Assembly (NCBI RefSeq): GCF_001431465.1
Contig: NZ_LDJJ01000010.1
Coordinates: 62,001 to 126,000, forward strand
Direction: 5' to 3'
Source: Stenotrophomonas terrae
GTDB lineage: Bacteria > Pseudomonadota > Gammaproteobacteria > Xanthomonadales > Xanthomonadaceae
DNA: 64,000 nucleotides
Program-made: the position numbers and the translations under genes
Shown here: positions 29,235 to 41,467 of the stretch, piece after piece
Numbering within the stretch: the first letter of the stretch is position 1
Layout: the number at the start of each line of letters is the position of its first letter
The notes under the pieces: model-generated
Told to the model about the DNA's origin: nothing
What the model saw: only the letters and a program-made list of their open reading frames with translations
Database searches by the model: none

Positions 29235-29305
29235 CCTTGGCTGCATACACAAGCCGCACAGCTTGGCGGGCGTATCATCGGCGCCAACTTACAGGTGATA
29301 CCCCC

Positions 29306-29710
29306 ATGACCCCTATCGTCGAAACCAATCCGCCGGTCGAAGTCCGCATGGCGGAAATCGTATTCCCCAACCACACCAACCATATGGGCACGCTGTTCGG
29401 CGGCCAGGCGCTGGCGTGGATGGACAAGGCGGCCTTCCTTGCCGCAGCCCGTTATTCGCGTTGCACCGTGGTTACCGCGCGCTCGGACCAGGTCGATTTC
29501 AAGCTGCCGATCCGCATCGGACAGATGGTGGAAACCATCGGCCGGGTGGTCAAGGTCGGCCGCAGCTCGATGCATGTGGAAGTGGAGCTGATTGCCGAAG
29601 ACCTGCACAACGGCGAGCGTGCGCTCTGCACCAAGGGTACGTTCGTGATGATCGCGCTCGATGGCGAAGGTCATCCGACCACCGTGCCGGCGTTGCCGAC
29701 GCAGGCCTGA
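29306..29710 (+). CDS. Acyl-CoA thioesterase, YciA type
   Basis: 134 aa, a single hotdog domain. FPNHTNHMGTLFGGQALAWM is the characteristic N-terminal active-site segment of YciA/BFIT-type thioesterases, with the catalytic acid expected in AWMDKAAFLAA. It hydrolyses acyl-CoAs to free acids in the cytoplasm, perhaps to recycle CoA. The sirtuin gene starts 11 bp downstream on the same strand. Confidence 0.93.
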   Translation: MTPIVETNPPVEVRMAEIVFPNHTNHMGTLFGGQALAWMDKAAFLAAARYSRCTVVTARSDQVDFKLPIRIGQMVETIGRVVKVGRSSMHVEVELIAEDLHNGERALCTKGTFVMIALDGEGHPTTVPALPTQA

Positions 29711-29721
29711 GCCGCACGGCG

Positions 29722-30582
29722 ATGAGCACTTCTTCGGTACAGGCCGGGCGTTTGTCACCTGCAGTGATCACCGAGCTGCCAGAGTTCATCGCCGGCCATC
29801 GGCGCCTGTTCGTGGTCACTGGCGCCGGTTGCAGCACCGACTCCGGCATTCCCGATTACCGCGACAGCGACGGCCAATGGAAGCGCACGCCGCCGGTGAC
29901 CTACCAGGCCTTCATGGGCGAGCAGGCAACCCGCCAGCGTTACTGGGCGCGCAGCCTGCTGGGTTGGCCGCGTTTCGGCCAGGCCCGGCCCAATGCCACC
30001 CACCACGCGCTGGCGGCGTTGGAGGCCGATGGTCGTATCGAGTTGCTGCTGACCCAGAACGTGGACTGCCTGCATCAGCAGGCCGGCAGCCATACCGTGA
30101 TCGACCTGCATGGTCGCCTCGACCAGGTACGCTGCATGGGCTGCGAAGCCCGCTCCTCACGGGCATTGCTGCAACAACGGCTGCTGGACGCCAACCCGGG
30201 CTGGGAGACCTTGCAGGCCGGCATCGCGCCGGACGGTGATGCGGACCTGGAGGCCGATTTCTCCAGCTTCAACGTGCCCACCTGCGAGGTCTGTGGCGGT
30301 GTGCTCAAGCCGGATGTGGTGTTCTTCGGTGAGAACGTGCCGCGCGAACGTGTGGCGGCCGTGCATGAGCATCTACAGCGCTCGGATGCGGTGCTGGTGG
30401 TGGGCTCGTCGCTGATGGTGTATTCGGGTTTCCGCTTCGTTGATGCTGCCGCCAAGGCCGGCCTGCCAATAGCAGCGGTCAATCTGGGCCGGACCCGCGC
30501 CGATGCCTTGCTGTCGTTGAAGGTGCAGATGCCGTGCGCGCAGGCGCTGGCCTTCCTGCTTGATGGTGCCAAGACGCAGTGA
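29722..30582 (+). CDS. Sir2-family NAD-dependent protein deacylase
   Basis: 286 aa. Sirtuin motifs are complete: GAGCSTDSGIPDYRDSDGQW (NAD site), TQNVDCLHQQAG, the catalytic His in DLHGRLDQVRC, two zinc CxxC pairs (CMGC, CEVC), KPDVVFFGENVP, and VVGSSLMVYSGF. It removes acyl groups from lysines using NAD+. The ADP-ribosyltransferase activity of some relatives cannot be excluded. It probably forms an operon with the thioesterase. Confidence 0.95.
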   Translation: MSTSSVQAGRLSPAVITELPEFIAGHRRLFVVTGAGCSTDSGIPDYRDSDGQWKRTPPVTYQAFMGEQATRQRYWARSLLGWPRFGQARPNATHHALAALEADGRIELLLTQNVDCLHQQAGSHTVIDLHGRLDQVRCMGCEARSSRALLQQRLLDANPGWETLQAGIAPDGDADLEADFSSFNVPTCEVCGGVLKPDVVFFGENVPRERVAAVHEHLQRSDAVLVVGSSLMVYSGFRFVDAAAKAGLPIAAVNLGRTRADALLSLKVQMPCAQALAFLLDGAKTQ

Positions 30583-30656
30583 TCCATCACACCGGTTGAA
30601 TCGGCGGCTGCGGCAGCGTGCAATGGGCGCCTTTCCCGTTTGATGGAACGCCCCAC

Positions 30657-31766
30657 GTGAGTCAGCTTTTCTCACCGTTGTCGCTAGGCCCGCTTGCCCT
30701 ATCCAACCGTATCGTCATCGCGCCGATGTGCCAGTACTCGGCCGATGAGGGCGATGCCACCGATTGGCACACCATCCATCTTGGCCAGCTGGCGCAGTCC
30801 GGCGCCGGCCTGCTGATCATCGAGGCGACTGCGGTGTCGCCACGCGCACGCATCAGCTGGGCCGATCTGGGCCTGTGGGACGATGCCACCGAAGCCGCGC
30901 TGGGCAAGGTGCTGGCATCGGTACGGCGCTGGTCGCCGATGCCGATCGGTGTGCAGCTCGCGCATGCCGGACGCAAGGCATCTACTGCCCGGCCATGGGA
31001 GGGTGGCGGTGCCATCGCGCCGGAGCAGGCGCATGGCTGGCAGGTGCTGGCGCCATCGCCGCTGCCGTTCAAGGCCGGCGATCCCACGCCCGAGGCACTG
31101 GATAGCGCGGGCATCGATGCGGTGGTGGAGGACTTTGTCGCCGCCGCCCAGCGCGCCGTGCGGCTGGGATTGCAGTTGATCGAGCTGCATGCCGCGCATG
31201 GCTACCTGCTGCACCAGTTCCTGTCGCCGCTGAGCAACCAGCGCGATGACGCCTATGGTGGCTCGCTGGAAAACCGCATGCGGCTGCTGCTGCGGGTATT
31301 CGATGCGGTACGCGCGGTGTTGCCGGCGGATGTCGCGCTGGGCGTGCGCATCTCCGCCACCGATTGGGTGGAAGGCGGCTGGGATGTTGCGCAGAGCATT
31401 GAGCTGGCCAAGGTGCTGGAGGCGCGCGGCAATCACTTCCTGCATGTTTCCAGCGGTGGCTTGGACCCGCGTCAGCAGATTCCGCTTGGCCCGGGTTACC
31501 AGGTGCCGCAGGCGGCGGCGATCAAGGCCGCGATCAGCACGCCGGTGATCGCGGTGGGCTTGATCACCGAGCCAGCGCACGCCGAAGCCATCCTGGTTGA
31601 AGCCAAGGCCGATGCCATTGGTCTTGCCCGCGGCATCCTGTACGACCCGCGTTGGCCATGGCATGCCGCCGCCGCGCTGGGTGCTCAAGTGAGCGCATCG
31701 CCGCAGTACCTGCGCTGCGAGCCACACGAGCTGCGTGGCCTGTTCAAATCCGCCGAGCAGGGCTGA
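30657..31766 (+). CDS. Old-yellow-enzyme family NADH:flavin oxidoreductase (YqjM-like)
   Basis: 369 aa from GTG 30657 (VSQLFSPLSLGPLALSNRIV). A start at ATG 30618 would add 13 unconserved residues. An FMN TIM-barrel is shown by APMCQYSADEGDATDWHTIH, VQLAHAGRKAS, ELHAAHGYLLHQFLSPLSNQ, YGGSLENRMRLL and GLARGILYDPRWPW. The Cys in APMCQYSA and the HAAH pair are those of thermophilic-like YqjM enzymes, which reduce activated alkenes with NADPH. The natural substrate is unknown. Confidence 0.93.
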   Translation: MSQLFSPLSLGPLALSNRIVIAPMCQYSADEGDATDWHTIHLGQLAQSGAGLLIIEATAVSPRARISWADLGLWDDATEAALGKVLASVRRWSPMPIGVQLAHAGRKASTARPWEGGGAIAPEQAHGWQVLAPSPLPFKAGDPTPEALDSAGIDAVVEDFVAAAQRAVRLGLQLIELHAAHGYLLHQFLSPLSNQRDDAYGGSLENRMRLLLRVFDAVRAVLPADVALGVRISATDWVEGGWDVAQSIELAKVLEARGNHFLHVSSGGLDPRQQIPLGPGYQVPQAAAIKAAISTPVIAVGLITEPAHAEAILVEAKADAIGLARGILYDPRWPWHAAAALGAQVSASPQYLRCEPHELRGLFKSAEQG

Positions 31767-31812
31767 GCGGGCTTGTCATGGCAAGCGTCGGCGGGCATGT
31801 CGCAGCCGACGC

Positions 31813-32751
31813 TCAGGCGTGGTCGCTGTCGGCGCGCCACGCCGGCGGCAGGGCGGTAACGATGTGCTGCAGCAGCGAGCGTACTTTCGGGGTCAGGTCA
31901 CGGCGGTCGCTGACGCACAGGAACAGGTGCATCGGCTCAGGTGAGGCATGTGCATCACCGGCCGCCTCGCTCTGGAACAAGGCCTGCAGCTCGCCGCGCG
32001 CGATATAGGGCGCGGCGACGAAGGCGGTCAGGCGGGTGATGCCGCCGTCGTTGGCGGCCATGGCCGCCAAGGCATCGGCATCGTCGCTGACCATGGCCGG
32101 GCGGACGTCGGCATTGAAGCGCAGGCCGTCGCGGACGAAACGCCAGGGCAGGTAGCGGCCATCGGTGGGGTAGCGGAACAGCAGGCAGCGGTGCTCGTGC
32201 AGCTCTTCCGGTGCCTGCGGAGTGCCCGCACTGGCCAGGTAGGCCGGCGAGGCACAGAACAGCAGCGGCACCTGCGCGAGTGGGCGTGCCACCAGCCCTT
32301 CCTCCAGCTGCGGTTCGATGCGGATGCTGACATCCACGTTCTCGTGGGCGTGGTCGACACTGCGGTCGGCCAGCAGCAGTTCCAGTTCCAGGCGCGGATA
32401 GCGCTGCTGCAGGCCGGGCAGCAGCGGCGCCAGCACATGCCGCCCGAAGGCGGCGGTGCTGGCGATGCGCAGGCGGCCGCTGGGCTGCGCGTCGGGGTCG
32501 GTCACCGCCGCGTGCGCCCGCTGCAGGTCGCGTTCGATATGACGCACCTGTGCCAGGTACAGCGCGCCGCGCTCGGTCAGTGCCAGCTGGCGGGTAGTGC
32601 GGTTGAACAGGCGCACGCCCAGATGGGCTTCCAGGCGGGCGATGTTCTGGCCCACGGCGGCGGCGCTGATGCCCAGGGTGCGGGCAGCACCGGCCAGGCT
32701 GCCGGCGTCCGCGGTGCGGATGAAGCTGCGAATGGATTGGAGGCTATTCAT
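31813..32751 (-). CDS. LysR-family regulator (CrgA/PtxR-like)
   Basis: 312 aa, start MNSLQSIRSFIRTADAGSLA. The HTH (AARTLGISAAAVGQNIARLE, then AHLGVRLFNRTTRQLALTERG) and effector domain are intact. The length and the LFNRTTRQLALTE variant match the large CrgA-like subgroup. It is divergent from a DUF2798 membrane-protein gene, its most probable target, and convergent with the ene-reductase gene. Confidence 0.92.
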   Translation of the reverse strand: MNSLQSIRSFIRTADAGSLAGAARTLGISAAAVGQNIARLEAHLGVRLFNRTTRQLALTERGALYLAQVRHIERDLQRAHAAVTDPDAQPSGRLRIASTAAFGRHVLAPLLPGLQQRYPRLELELLLADRSVDHAHENVDVSIRIEPQLEEGLVARPLAQVPLLFCASPAYLASAGTPQAPEELHEHRCLLFRYPTDGRYLPWRFVRDGLRFNADVRPAMVSDDADALAAMAANDGGITRLTAFVAAPYIARGELQALFQSEAAGDAHASPEPMHLFLCVSDRRDLTPKVRSLLQHIVTALPPAWRADSDHA

Positions 32752-32892
32752 GCTGACCGGCATTTTCCGGGTTGATTGCAAAGAAATTCTTTATAAAGCG
32801 CCAAGCCTGCCCTGCCTAGCCGAGCGGCGGGCCGCTGCCTATGATGCCGGCCCTGCAATCGCCTGATTGCGTCGATGAATGGAGGCCGCCGA

Positions 32893-33159
32893 ATGAGCGC
32901 ATCATCCCGCCCAGCTGCCGTGGGACGCAGGAAACTGCATGTCCGCGCCACCCCCTATGTGTTCGCCTTCTTCATGTCCTCGATCATGGCCATGCTGATG
33001 TGCATCGTGATCACCGCCGCCAATTCCAATATTGATGGCCAGTTCGTGCGACGGGTGTTGTCTTCCTACAGCCTGGCGATGCCGATCGCCTTCTTCTGCG
33101 TGCTGCTGGTACGGCCGCTGGTGATGCGGCTGGTGGCGCTGACCGTGCATCCGCACTGA
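32893..33159 (+). CDS. DUF2798-family small membrane protein
   Basis: 88 aa. Two hydrophobic helices (YVFAFFMSSIMAMLMCIVIT and MPIAFFCVLLVRPLVMRLVA) flank a short polar loop with NSNIDGQFVRRVLSS, the DUF2798 pattern. Its function is unknown. The divergent LysR neighbour suggests it is inducible. ATTCTTTATAAAG in the gap is AT-rich and may hold the promoter. Confidence 0.8.
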   Translation: MSASSRPAAVGRRKLHVRATPYVFAFFMSSIMAMLMCIVITAANSNIDGQFVRRVLSSYSLAMPIAFFCVLLVRPLVMRLVALTVHPH

Positions 33160-33239
33160 GCCGGAGGCGACGGTGTCAGCTGCAACTGTCTTTGGCGGGT
33201 AGTGACCGGAACGGTTACTTTCCACGACCCGCCTGTTAG

Positions 33240-34103
33240 ATGTCGTTGACCATGCGTCCTGATTTCATCCTCACCCTTTCCTGCCCGGACCGTACCGGTA
33301 TCGTCTATGGCGTGTCCGGCCTGCTGTTCGAGACAGGCTGCAACATCCTCGATGCCCAGCAGTTCGGTGACGATGAAAGCGGTCGGTTTTTCCTGCGCGT
33401 GCACTTCGACATGCGCAGGGCCGGTGATGAGCCGCTGGTACGCGCGCGCCTGCAGGAGCTGGGCGCATCGTTTGCGATGGACTGGCAGCTGCATGATGCA
33501 CGCCGGCGTGCGCGCCTGCTGGTGCTGGTCAGCAAGCAGGGCCATTGCCTCAACGACCTGCTGTTCCGCACCCATAGCCGCCAGTTGAAGGTGGATATCG
33601 CCGCGGTGGCCTCCAACCACAACGACTTCGCCGCCCTCTCGGGTTCCTATGGCGTGCCGTTCCATCACCTGCCGGTGGATGCCGACAACCGCGAGCAGCA
33701 GGAGCAGCAGATCATCGACCTGGTGGAACGTGAGCGTATCGATCTGGTGGTGCTGGCGCGCTACATGCAGATTCTGTCGCCACGGCTATGCCAGGCGCTG
33801 TCGGGCCGCGCCATCAATATTCATCACAGCTTTCTGCCCAGCTTCAAGGGCGCCCAGCCGTATCACCAGGCGCATGCGCGCGGGGTCAAGATCATCGGCG
33901 CCACCGCGCATTACGTTACCTCGGACCTGGACGAAGGCCCGATCATCGAGCAGGACGTGGCGCGCGTGGATCACGCCATGACGCCGCGTGACCTGGTGCA
34001 GCTGGGCAGCGATACCGAATCGCAGGTACTGGCGCGCGCGGTACGCCGGCACGTGGAGCACCGCATCCTGCTCAACGGCCACCGCACGGTGGTATTCCGC
34101 TGA
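33240..34103 (+). CDS. purU: Formyltetrahydrofolate deformylase
   Basis: 287 aa: an N-terminal ACT domain (DFILTLSCPDRTGIVYGVSG) and a C-terminal formyltransferase fold with VASNHNDFAAL, INIHHSFLPSFKGAQPYHQA and YVTSDLDEGPIIEQD (Asn-His-Asp catalytic set). It hydrolyses 10-formyl-THF to formate and THF, balancing one-carbon pools. An ATG at 33252 is an alternative start. Its stop is directly adjacent to the stop of convergent pncA. Confidence 0.96.
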   Translation: MSLTMRPDFILTLSCPDRTGIVYGVSGLLFETGCNILDAQQFGDDESGRFFLRVHFDMRRAGDEPLVRARLQELGASFAMDWQLHDARRRARLLVLVSKQGHCLNDLLFRTHSRQLKVDIAAVASNHNDFAALSGSYGVPFHHLPVDADNREQQEQQIIDLVERERIDLVVLARYMQILSPRLCQALSGRAINIHHSFLPSFKGAQPYHQAHARGVKIIGATAHYVTSDLDEGPIIEQDVARVDHAMTPRDLVQLGSDTESQVLARAVRRHVEHRILLNGHRTVVFR

Positions 34104-34724
34104 TCAGCCGATCTGGATCCCGCATTCGCCCAGGGCAATGCGGGTGACGGCATCGTTGTCGGCGCTTACCGGGCGGGTCAGATCCCACAGGAAGCGCACG
34201 GCAAAGCCGCTGATGGCGGCGTCCTGCGCGCTCCACAGCACGCAGTAGTCGCGCGCCAGGCCGCAGACATGCACCTCGCGGATGCCGCGTTCATGCAGCC
34301 AGCCGGCCAGTCCGGTGGGTGCACGCGTAGCCTGTGGGCCGATGTTCTCGCGGAACGCGCTATACGAATCCACGTCGCGCTGCGTGCCTTTGCGCAGGAT
34401 CAGGTCGGCATGCTTCCAGTCCACGCGCGCGTCCAGGCTGGCCCGGGCGCTGCCTTGCACGCAGTGGTCCGGCCACAGCGTCTGCGCCTGGCCATGCAGT
34501 TCAATACTGTCGAACGGCTTGCGGCCGGCATGCTGACTGGCAAACGAGGCGTGATCGGCCGGGTGCCAATCCTGGGTGGCCACCACGGTGGCGTAGTGGC
34601 GCGCGTCCAGCAGCGCGGCAATGGCGGGCACGATCGCATCGCCGTGTTGGCAGGGCAGGGCGCCGCCGGGCATGAAATCCGGTTGCAGGTCAATGACCAG
34701 CAGCGCAACGTCTGTTCCGTACAT
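34104..34724 (-). CDS. pncA: Nicotinamidase
   Basis: 206 aa; AGGAAG lies just before the ATG. An isochorismatase-fold hydrolase with Asp in LLVIDLQPDFMPGG, metal ligands in TQDWHPADHASF, Lys in LRKGTQRDVDSYSAF and catalytic Cys in VCGLARDYCVLWSA. It converts nicotinamide to nicotinic acid in NAD salvage, a fitting partner for the nicotinamide-releasing sirtuin at 29.7 kb. Confidence 0.96.
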   Translation of the reverse strand: MYGTDVALLVIDLQPDFMPGGALPCQHGDAIVPAIAALLDARHYATVVATQDWHPADHASFASQHAGRKPFDSIELHGQAQTLWPDHCVQGSARASLDARVDWKHADLILRKGTQRDVDSYSAFRENIGPQATRAPTGLAGWLHERGIREVHVCGLARDYCVLWSAQDAAISGFAVRFLWDLTRPVSADNDAVTRIALGECGIQIG

Positions 34725-34779
34725 CGGCAACTTCCTGACGCGGGGGATGCACAGTTTACGGCAGCGGCAAAAAACCAAG

Positions 34780-35085
34780 GTAATGTCGAGCCGTGCTCGG
34801 CAGAGGGAGCGGAACTGTAGTGCCGAGCCATGCTCGGCAAGGGGCGTTCCCGGCAATATCGATAGGAGCGGCGTAAGCCGCGAAGCGAGCAGAGCCAAAG
34901 CACCCCTCCCCAACCCTCCCCTTGGCCTTCGGCCAAAGGGAGGGGGCGAAGCTGTAGTGCCGAGCCATGCTCGGCAGGGGCTTTCCCAACAAAACGCGTA
35001 GGAGCGGCGTAAGCCGCGAAGCAGACAGAGCCAAGGTGCTCCTTCCCAACTCGCCTCTTCGCTACGCGAAAGGGAGGGAGCGAAT
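34780..35085. repeat. SMAG copies and other REP elements between pncA and the SMR gene
   Basis: A degenerate SMAG copy lies at 34780-34802 and canonical copies at 34817-34839 and 34954-34976. Two copies of TAGGAGCGGCGTAAGCCGCG lie near 34864 and 34999, and CCTCCC/GGGAGG inverted repeats near 34905-34945 and 35040-35075. No gene is seen in the 366-bp gap. Confidence 0.85.
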
Positions 35086-35090
35086 GCAGA

Positions 35091-35423
35091 TCAATGCGCT
35101 GACGAACGCGAGAACAGGTTGATCACCAGCACCCCTGCGCAGATCAGGCCGATGCCGACGACAGCGGCCAGGTCGAGCTTCTGCTTGAACACGAACAGGC
35201 CGATCAGCGAGATCAGCACGATGCCCACGCCGGACCAGATCGCATAGGCGATGCCGGTAGGTATGGTTTTCATCACCAACGCCAGCAACCAGAAGCACAC
35301 GCTATAACCCAGCAATGCGCCAACGGTGGGCCACAGCCGGCTCATGCCGTCGGAGGCCTTGAGCAGCGAGGTGGCGGCCACTTCCAGGGCGATGGCGCAG
35401 GCCAGCAGGGCATAGGCGTTCAT
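35091..35423 (-). CDS. Small multidrug resistance (EmrE/QacE-type) efflux protein
   Basis: 110 aa with four membrane helices. The membrane Glu of SMR proteins is in CAIALEVAATSLLKASDGM, and WPTVGALLGYSVCFWLLALV with IPTGIAYAIWSGVGIVLISL matches the drug-exporting EmrE branch rather than SugE/Gdx. It works as an antiparallel dimer driven by protons, typically on quaternary cations. Confidence 0.93.
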   Translation of the reverse strand: MNAYALLACAIALEVAATSLLKASDGMSRLWPTVGALLGYSVCFWLLALVMKTIPTGIAYAIWSGVGIVLISLIGLFVFKQKLDLAAVVGIGLICAGVLVINLFSRSSAH

Positions 35424-35585
35424 TGAACAGGCTCGGTGGGGCGGACGGGGCATGGATTCTAGCGGGGACGGTCTTCGGCCTGGGTGATGCGAGCGGGCTG
35501 GCGTCTTACGGTGCATGGATACACTCCGAGCACGTTGCGCCTGGGCTGTCGGCCGTCAGCCGGTACCGCGATGCAGGAGGCCGCT

Positions 35586-38838
<3,253 letters not shown>

Positions 38839-38839
<1 letters not shown>

Positions 38840-41064
38840 TGAGCGCGAACTTGCGCCGTGGCAACAAGCAGCAGCCCAGGCGGCCGCGCAGCTTCAAATT
38901 GCTGCTCGGTGGTGTGGCCGTTCTGCTGTTGGCGCTGTGTGTGGATACCGTTTTCCGTGACGGCCTGTCACGCTTGTCGGACCTGGTCTTCGATGGCTTC
39001 CAGCGCGCCGCACCGCGTGCGGCCACGGCCGACCCTGGGGTATTGGTGGTCGATATCGATGAAGCCTCGCTGGCGCGCGTTGGGCAGTGGCCCTGGCCGC
39101 GTGACCAGATGGGCCAATTGGTCGATACCGTTGGCAGCCTGGGCGCGGCCGCGATTGCCTTCGACATGGTATTCACCGAGCCGGACCGCACCTCGTTGGG
39201 GCCGCAGTTGAAGCGCCTGCAGGCGCAGGGCATCGCCATCCAGGTTGCGCCCAACGCGCCCTTGGACAACGACCAGTTGTTTGCCGAAGCCATTGCCCGC
39301 AATCCAGTGGTGATGGGGGTGGCGCTGTCCAGCGAAACAGGGCGCGCGCTGTCACCACCGCTGGCAGGCCTGTCCTTTGCCGGCAGCGACCCGCGTGCCT
39401 ATCTGCCTGCCTTCGAAGGCGGTTTGTCCAATTTGCCGGTGCTCACTGCGGCGGCAACGGGCATCGGCAGTTTTTCGTTTCCGCCGGCGCGCGACAACAT
39501 CATCCGTGCGATGCCGCTGGTGGCCTCGGCGGACGGCCAGCTTTACCCCGGTCTGGGCGTGGAAGCGTTGCGGGTCGCGCAGAGCGCTTCGGGCCTGTTG
39601 CTGCGTTCCAGTGATGCCAGCGGCGAACGTGCCGCCGGCCCGCTGGCGCTGACTGCGGTGAAGGTGGGCATGCTGGAACTGCCGGCCGCTGCCGATGGCC
39701 GCTTCCGCATCCATTACTCTGCCATGCCGCATATGACGGTGATCCCGGCGTGGCAGCTGTTGCAGGGTGACGCGGCGGCTTGGGCCGACAAGGTCGAAGG
39801 CCGTGTTGTGTTGATCGGCACCTCGGCCATCGGCTTGCGCGATATCGTCGCCACGCCGCTGGCGGCGGCCGAGCCCGGCGTCAACGTGCATGCCGAGCTG
39901 ATCGATCAGGCCTTGAACCAGCAGTTCCTGCAGCGTCCGGATTGGGCGCGTGGCGCCGAGGTGCTGGTCGCGGTGGTCAGCAGCCTGCTATTGCTGCTGG
40001 TATTGGCCGGTGCGCGACCGTTGCTGTCCTCGCTGGCCTTCGCGCTGCTGCTGGGTGGCGTGTTCGGCCTGGCCTGGTGGGCCTATACGCGGCATGCCTG
40101 GTTGCTGGACCCGCTGCCGGCGTTGCTGTGCCTGCTGGCGGTGTTTGTCAGCATGATGCCGACCCTGCTGTTTGTCGGTAACCGCGAGAAGCGCTTCGTG
40201 CGCTCGGCGTTTTCGCGCTACCTGTCACCGGCGTTGGTGGAACGCCTGTCGCATGATGCGCAGGCCCTGCAGCTCGGTGGTGAGACGCGGCAGATTACGG
40301 TGTTGTTCTCCGATATCCGTGGCTTCACCGCGCTGTCGGAGAACCTCAGCCCGGATGCATTGACCACGCTGCTCAATGACTTCCTGACGCCGATGACCGA
40401 TGTGCTGCTTGCCCACGAAGCGACCATCGACAAATACATCGGCGACGCGATCATGGCGTTCTGGAACGCACCGGTGGATATCGCCGCGCACCCGCGCAAG
40501 GCCTGCCTGGCCGCACTGGGTATGGCAGCAGCGGTGGACGCGCTGAACCGCGAGCGGGGCAGTGCCCTGCGTATTGGTGTCGGCCTGAACATGGGCGAGG
40601 CCTGCGTGGGCAACCTCGGTTCACAGCAGCGCTTTTCGTATTCGGCCATTGGTGACACCGTCAACCTGGCCTCGCGCGTTGAAAGCCTGACCAAGTATTA
40701 CGGCGTGACCTTGATGGTGACCGACGCGGTGCGCGCAGAAGCCGCTGACCTGGCCTATGTCGAAGTGGACCGCGTGCGTGTTGTTGGCCGCAACGAGCCG
40801 GTGCAGTTGTTTGCGCTGCTCGGTGATGCACAGCTGGCGCAGCAGGCTGAATTCGCAAGCTTGGCGCAGGCCCATGCGCAGGTGCTTGCGCTGTATCGCG
40901 GCGGCGAGTTCTGCGCGGCGCTGAATGCGCTGCAGCTGTTGCGCATGCAGACCTGTGCCGCTTCACTTTCTGCGTTGCATGCACTTTACGTGCAGCGACT
41001 TGAGCAGTTGATCATACATCCGCCAACGCAATGGGATGGCATCTTCACGGCGACCTCCAAGTAG
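38839..41064 (+). CDS. CHASE2-domain adenylate/guanylate cyclase
   Basis: 741 aa; the ATG overlaps the upstream stop as TGATG. One N-terminal membrane helix (KLLLGGVAVLLLALCVDTVF) is followed by a periplasmic CHASE2 sensor (VLVVDIDEASLARVGQWPWP, AAIAFDMVFTEPD, VLIGTSAIGLRDIVATPL). Next come three membrane helices near 375-470 and a class III cyclase domain with both metal Asp (FSDIRGFTALSEN, KYIGDAIMAFW) and an intact YSAIGDTVNLASR. It should be catalytically active; ATP versus GTP use was not resolved. Being in one operon with a FecR-type secreted protein suggests it senses envelope or export state. Confidence 0.93.
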
Positions 41065-41101
41065 TGCCAGACTCCCTTCCAGACTTGAAACCTGCCAGCA
41101 C

Positions 41102-41449
41102 ATGTCCCTGATTCCGTCGTTGACCACGTTTGTGCTGTTGATCGTCGGCCATGCGCTGGCGGATTACCCGCTACAGGGCGAGTTTCTGTCCCGGGCAAAG
41201 AACCGCTTCACCCCGATGGCCGGTGTGCCGTGGTACCAGGCGCTGGGTGCGCATGCGGTGATACACGGTGGTGTGGTTGGCTGGGTTACCGGCAGCATGT
41301 TGCTGGGCCTGCTGGAGGCGCTGAGCCATGCGCTGATCGACGATCTCAAATGCGGCCACCGCATCAGCTACAACGTTGACCAGCTGCTGCACGTGTTGTG
41401 CAAGCTGCTATGGGTGATGCTGCTGCTGGTGTTCGGCCCGCTGCCGTAA
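41102..41449 (+). CDS. DUF3307 membrane protein
   Basis: 115 aa, hydrophobic, with the DUF3307 pattern GHALADYPLQGEFLSRAKN, GAHAVIHGGVVGWVTG and LSHALIDDLKC, then YNVDQLLHVLCKLLW. Conserved His and Asp residues inside membrane helices are characteristic. The function is unknown. It starts 37 bp after the CHASE2 cyclase and may be the last gene of that operon. Confidence 0.85.
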   Translation: MSLIPSLTTFVLLIVGHALADYPLQGEFLSRAKNRFTPMAGVPWYQALGAHAVIHGGVVGWVTGSMLLGLLEALSHALIDDLKCGHRISYNVDQLLHVLCKLLWVMLLLVFGPLP

Positions 41450-41467
41450 GCGTTGCGGGCGCGGTGC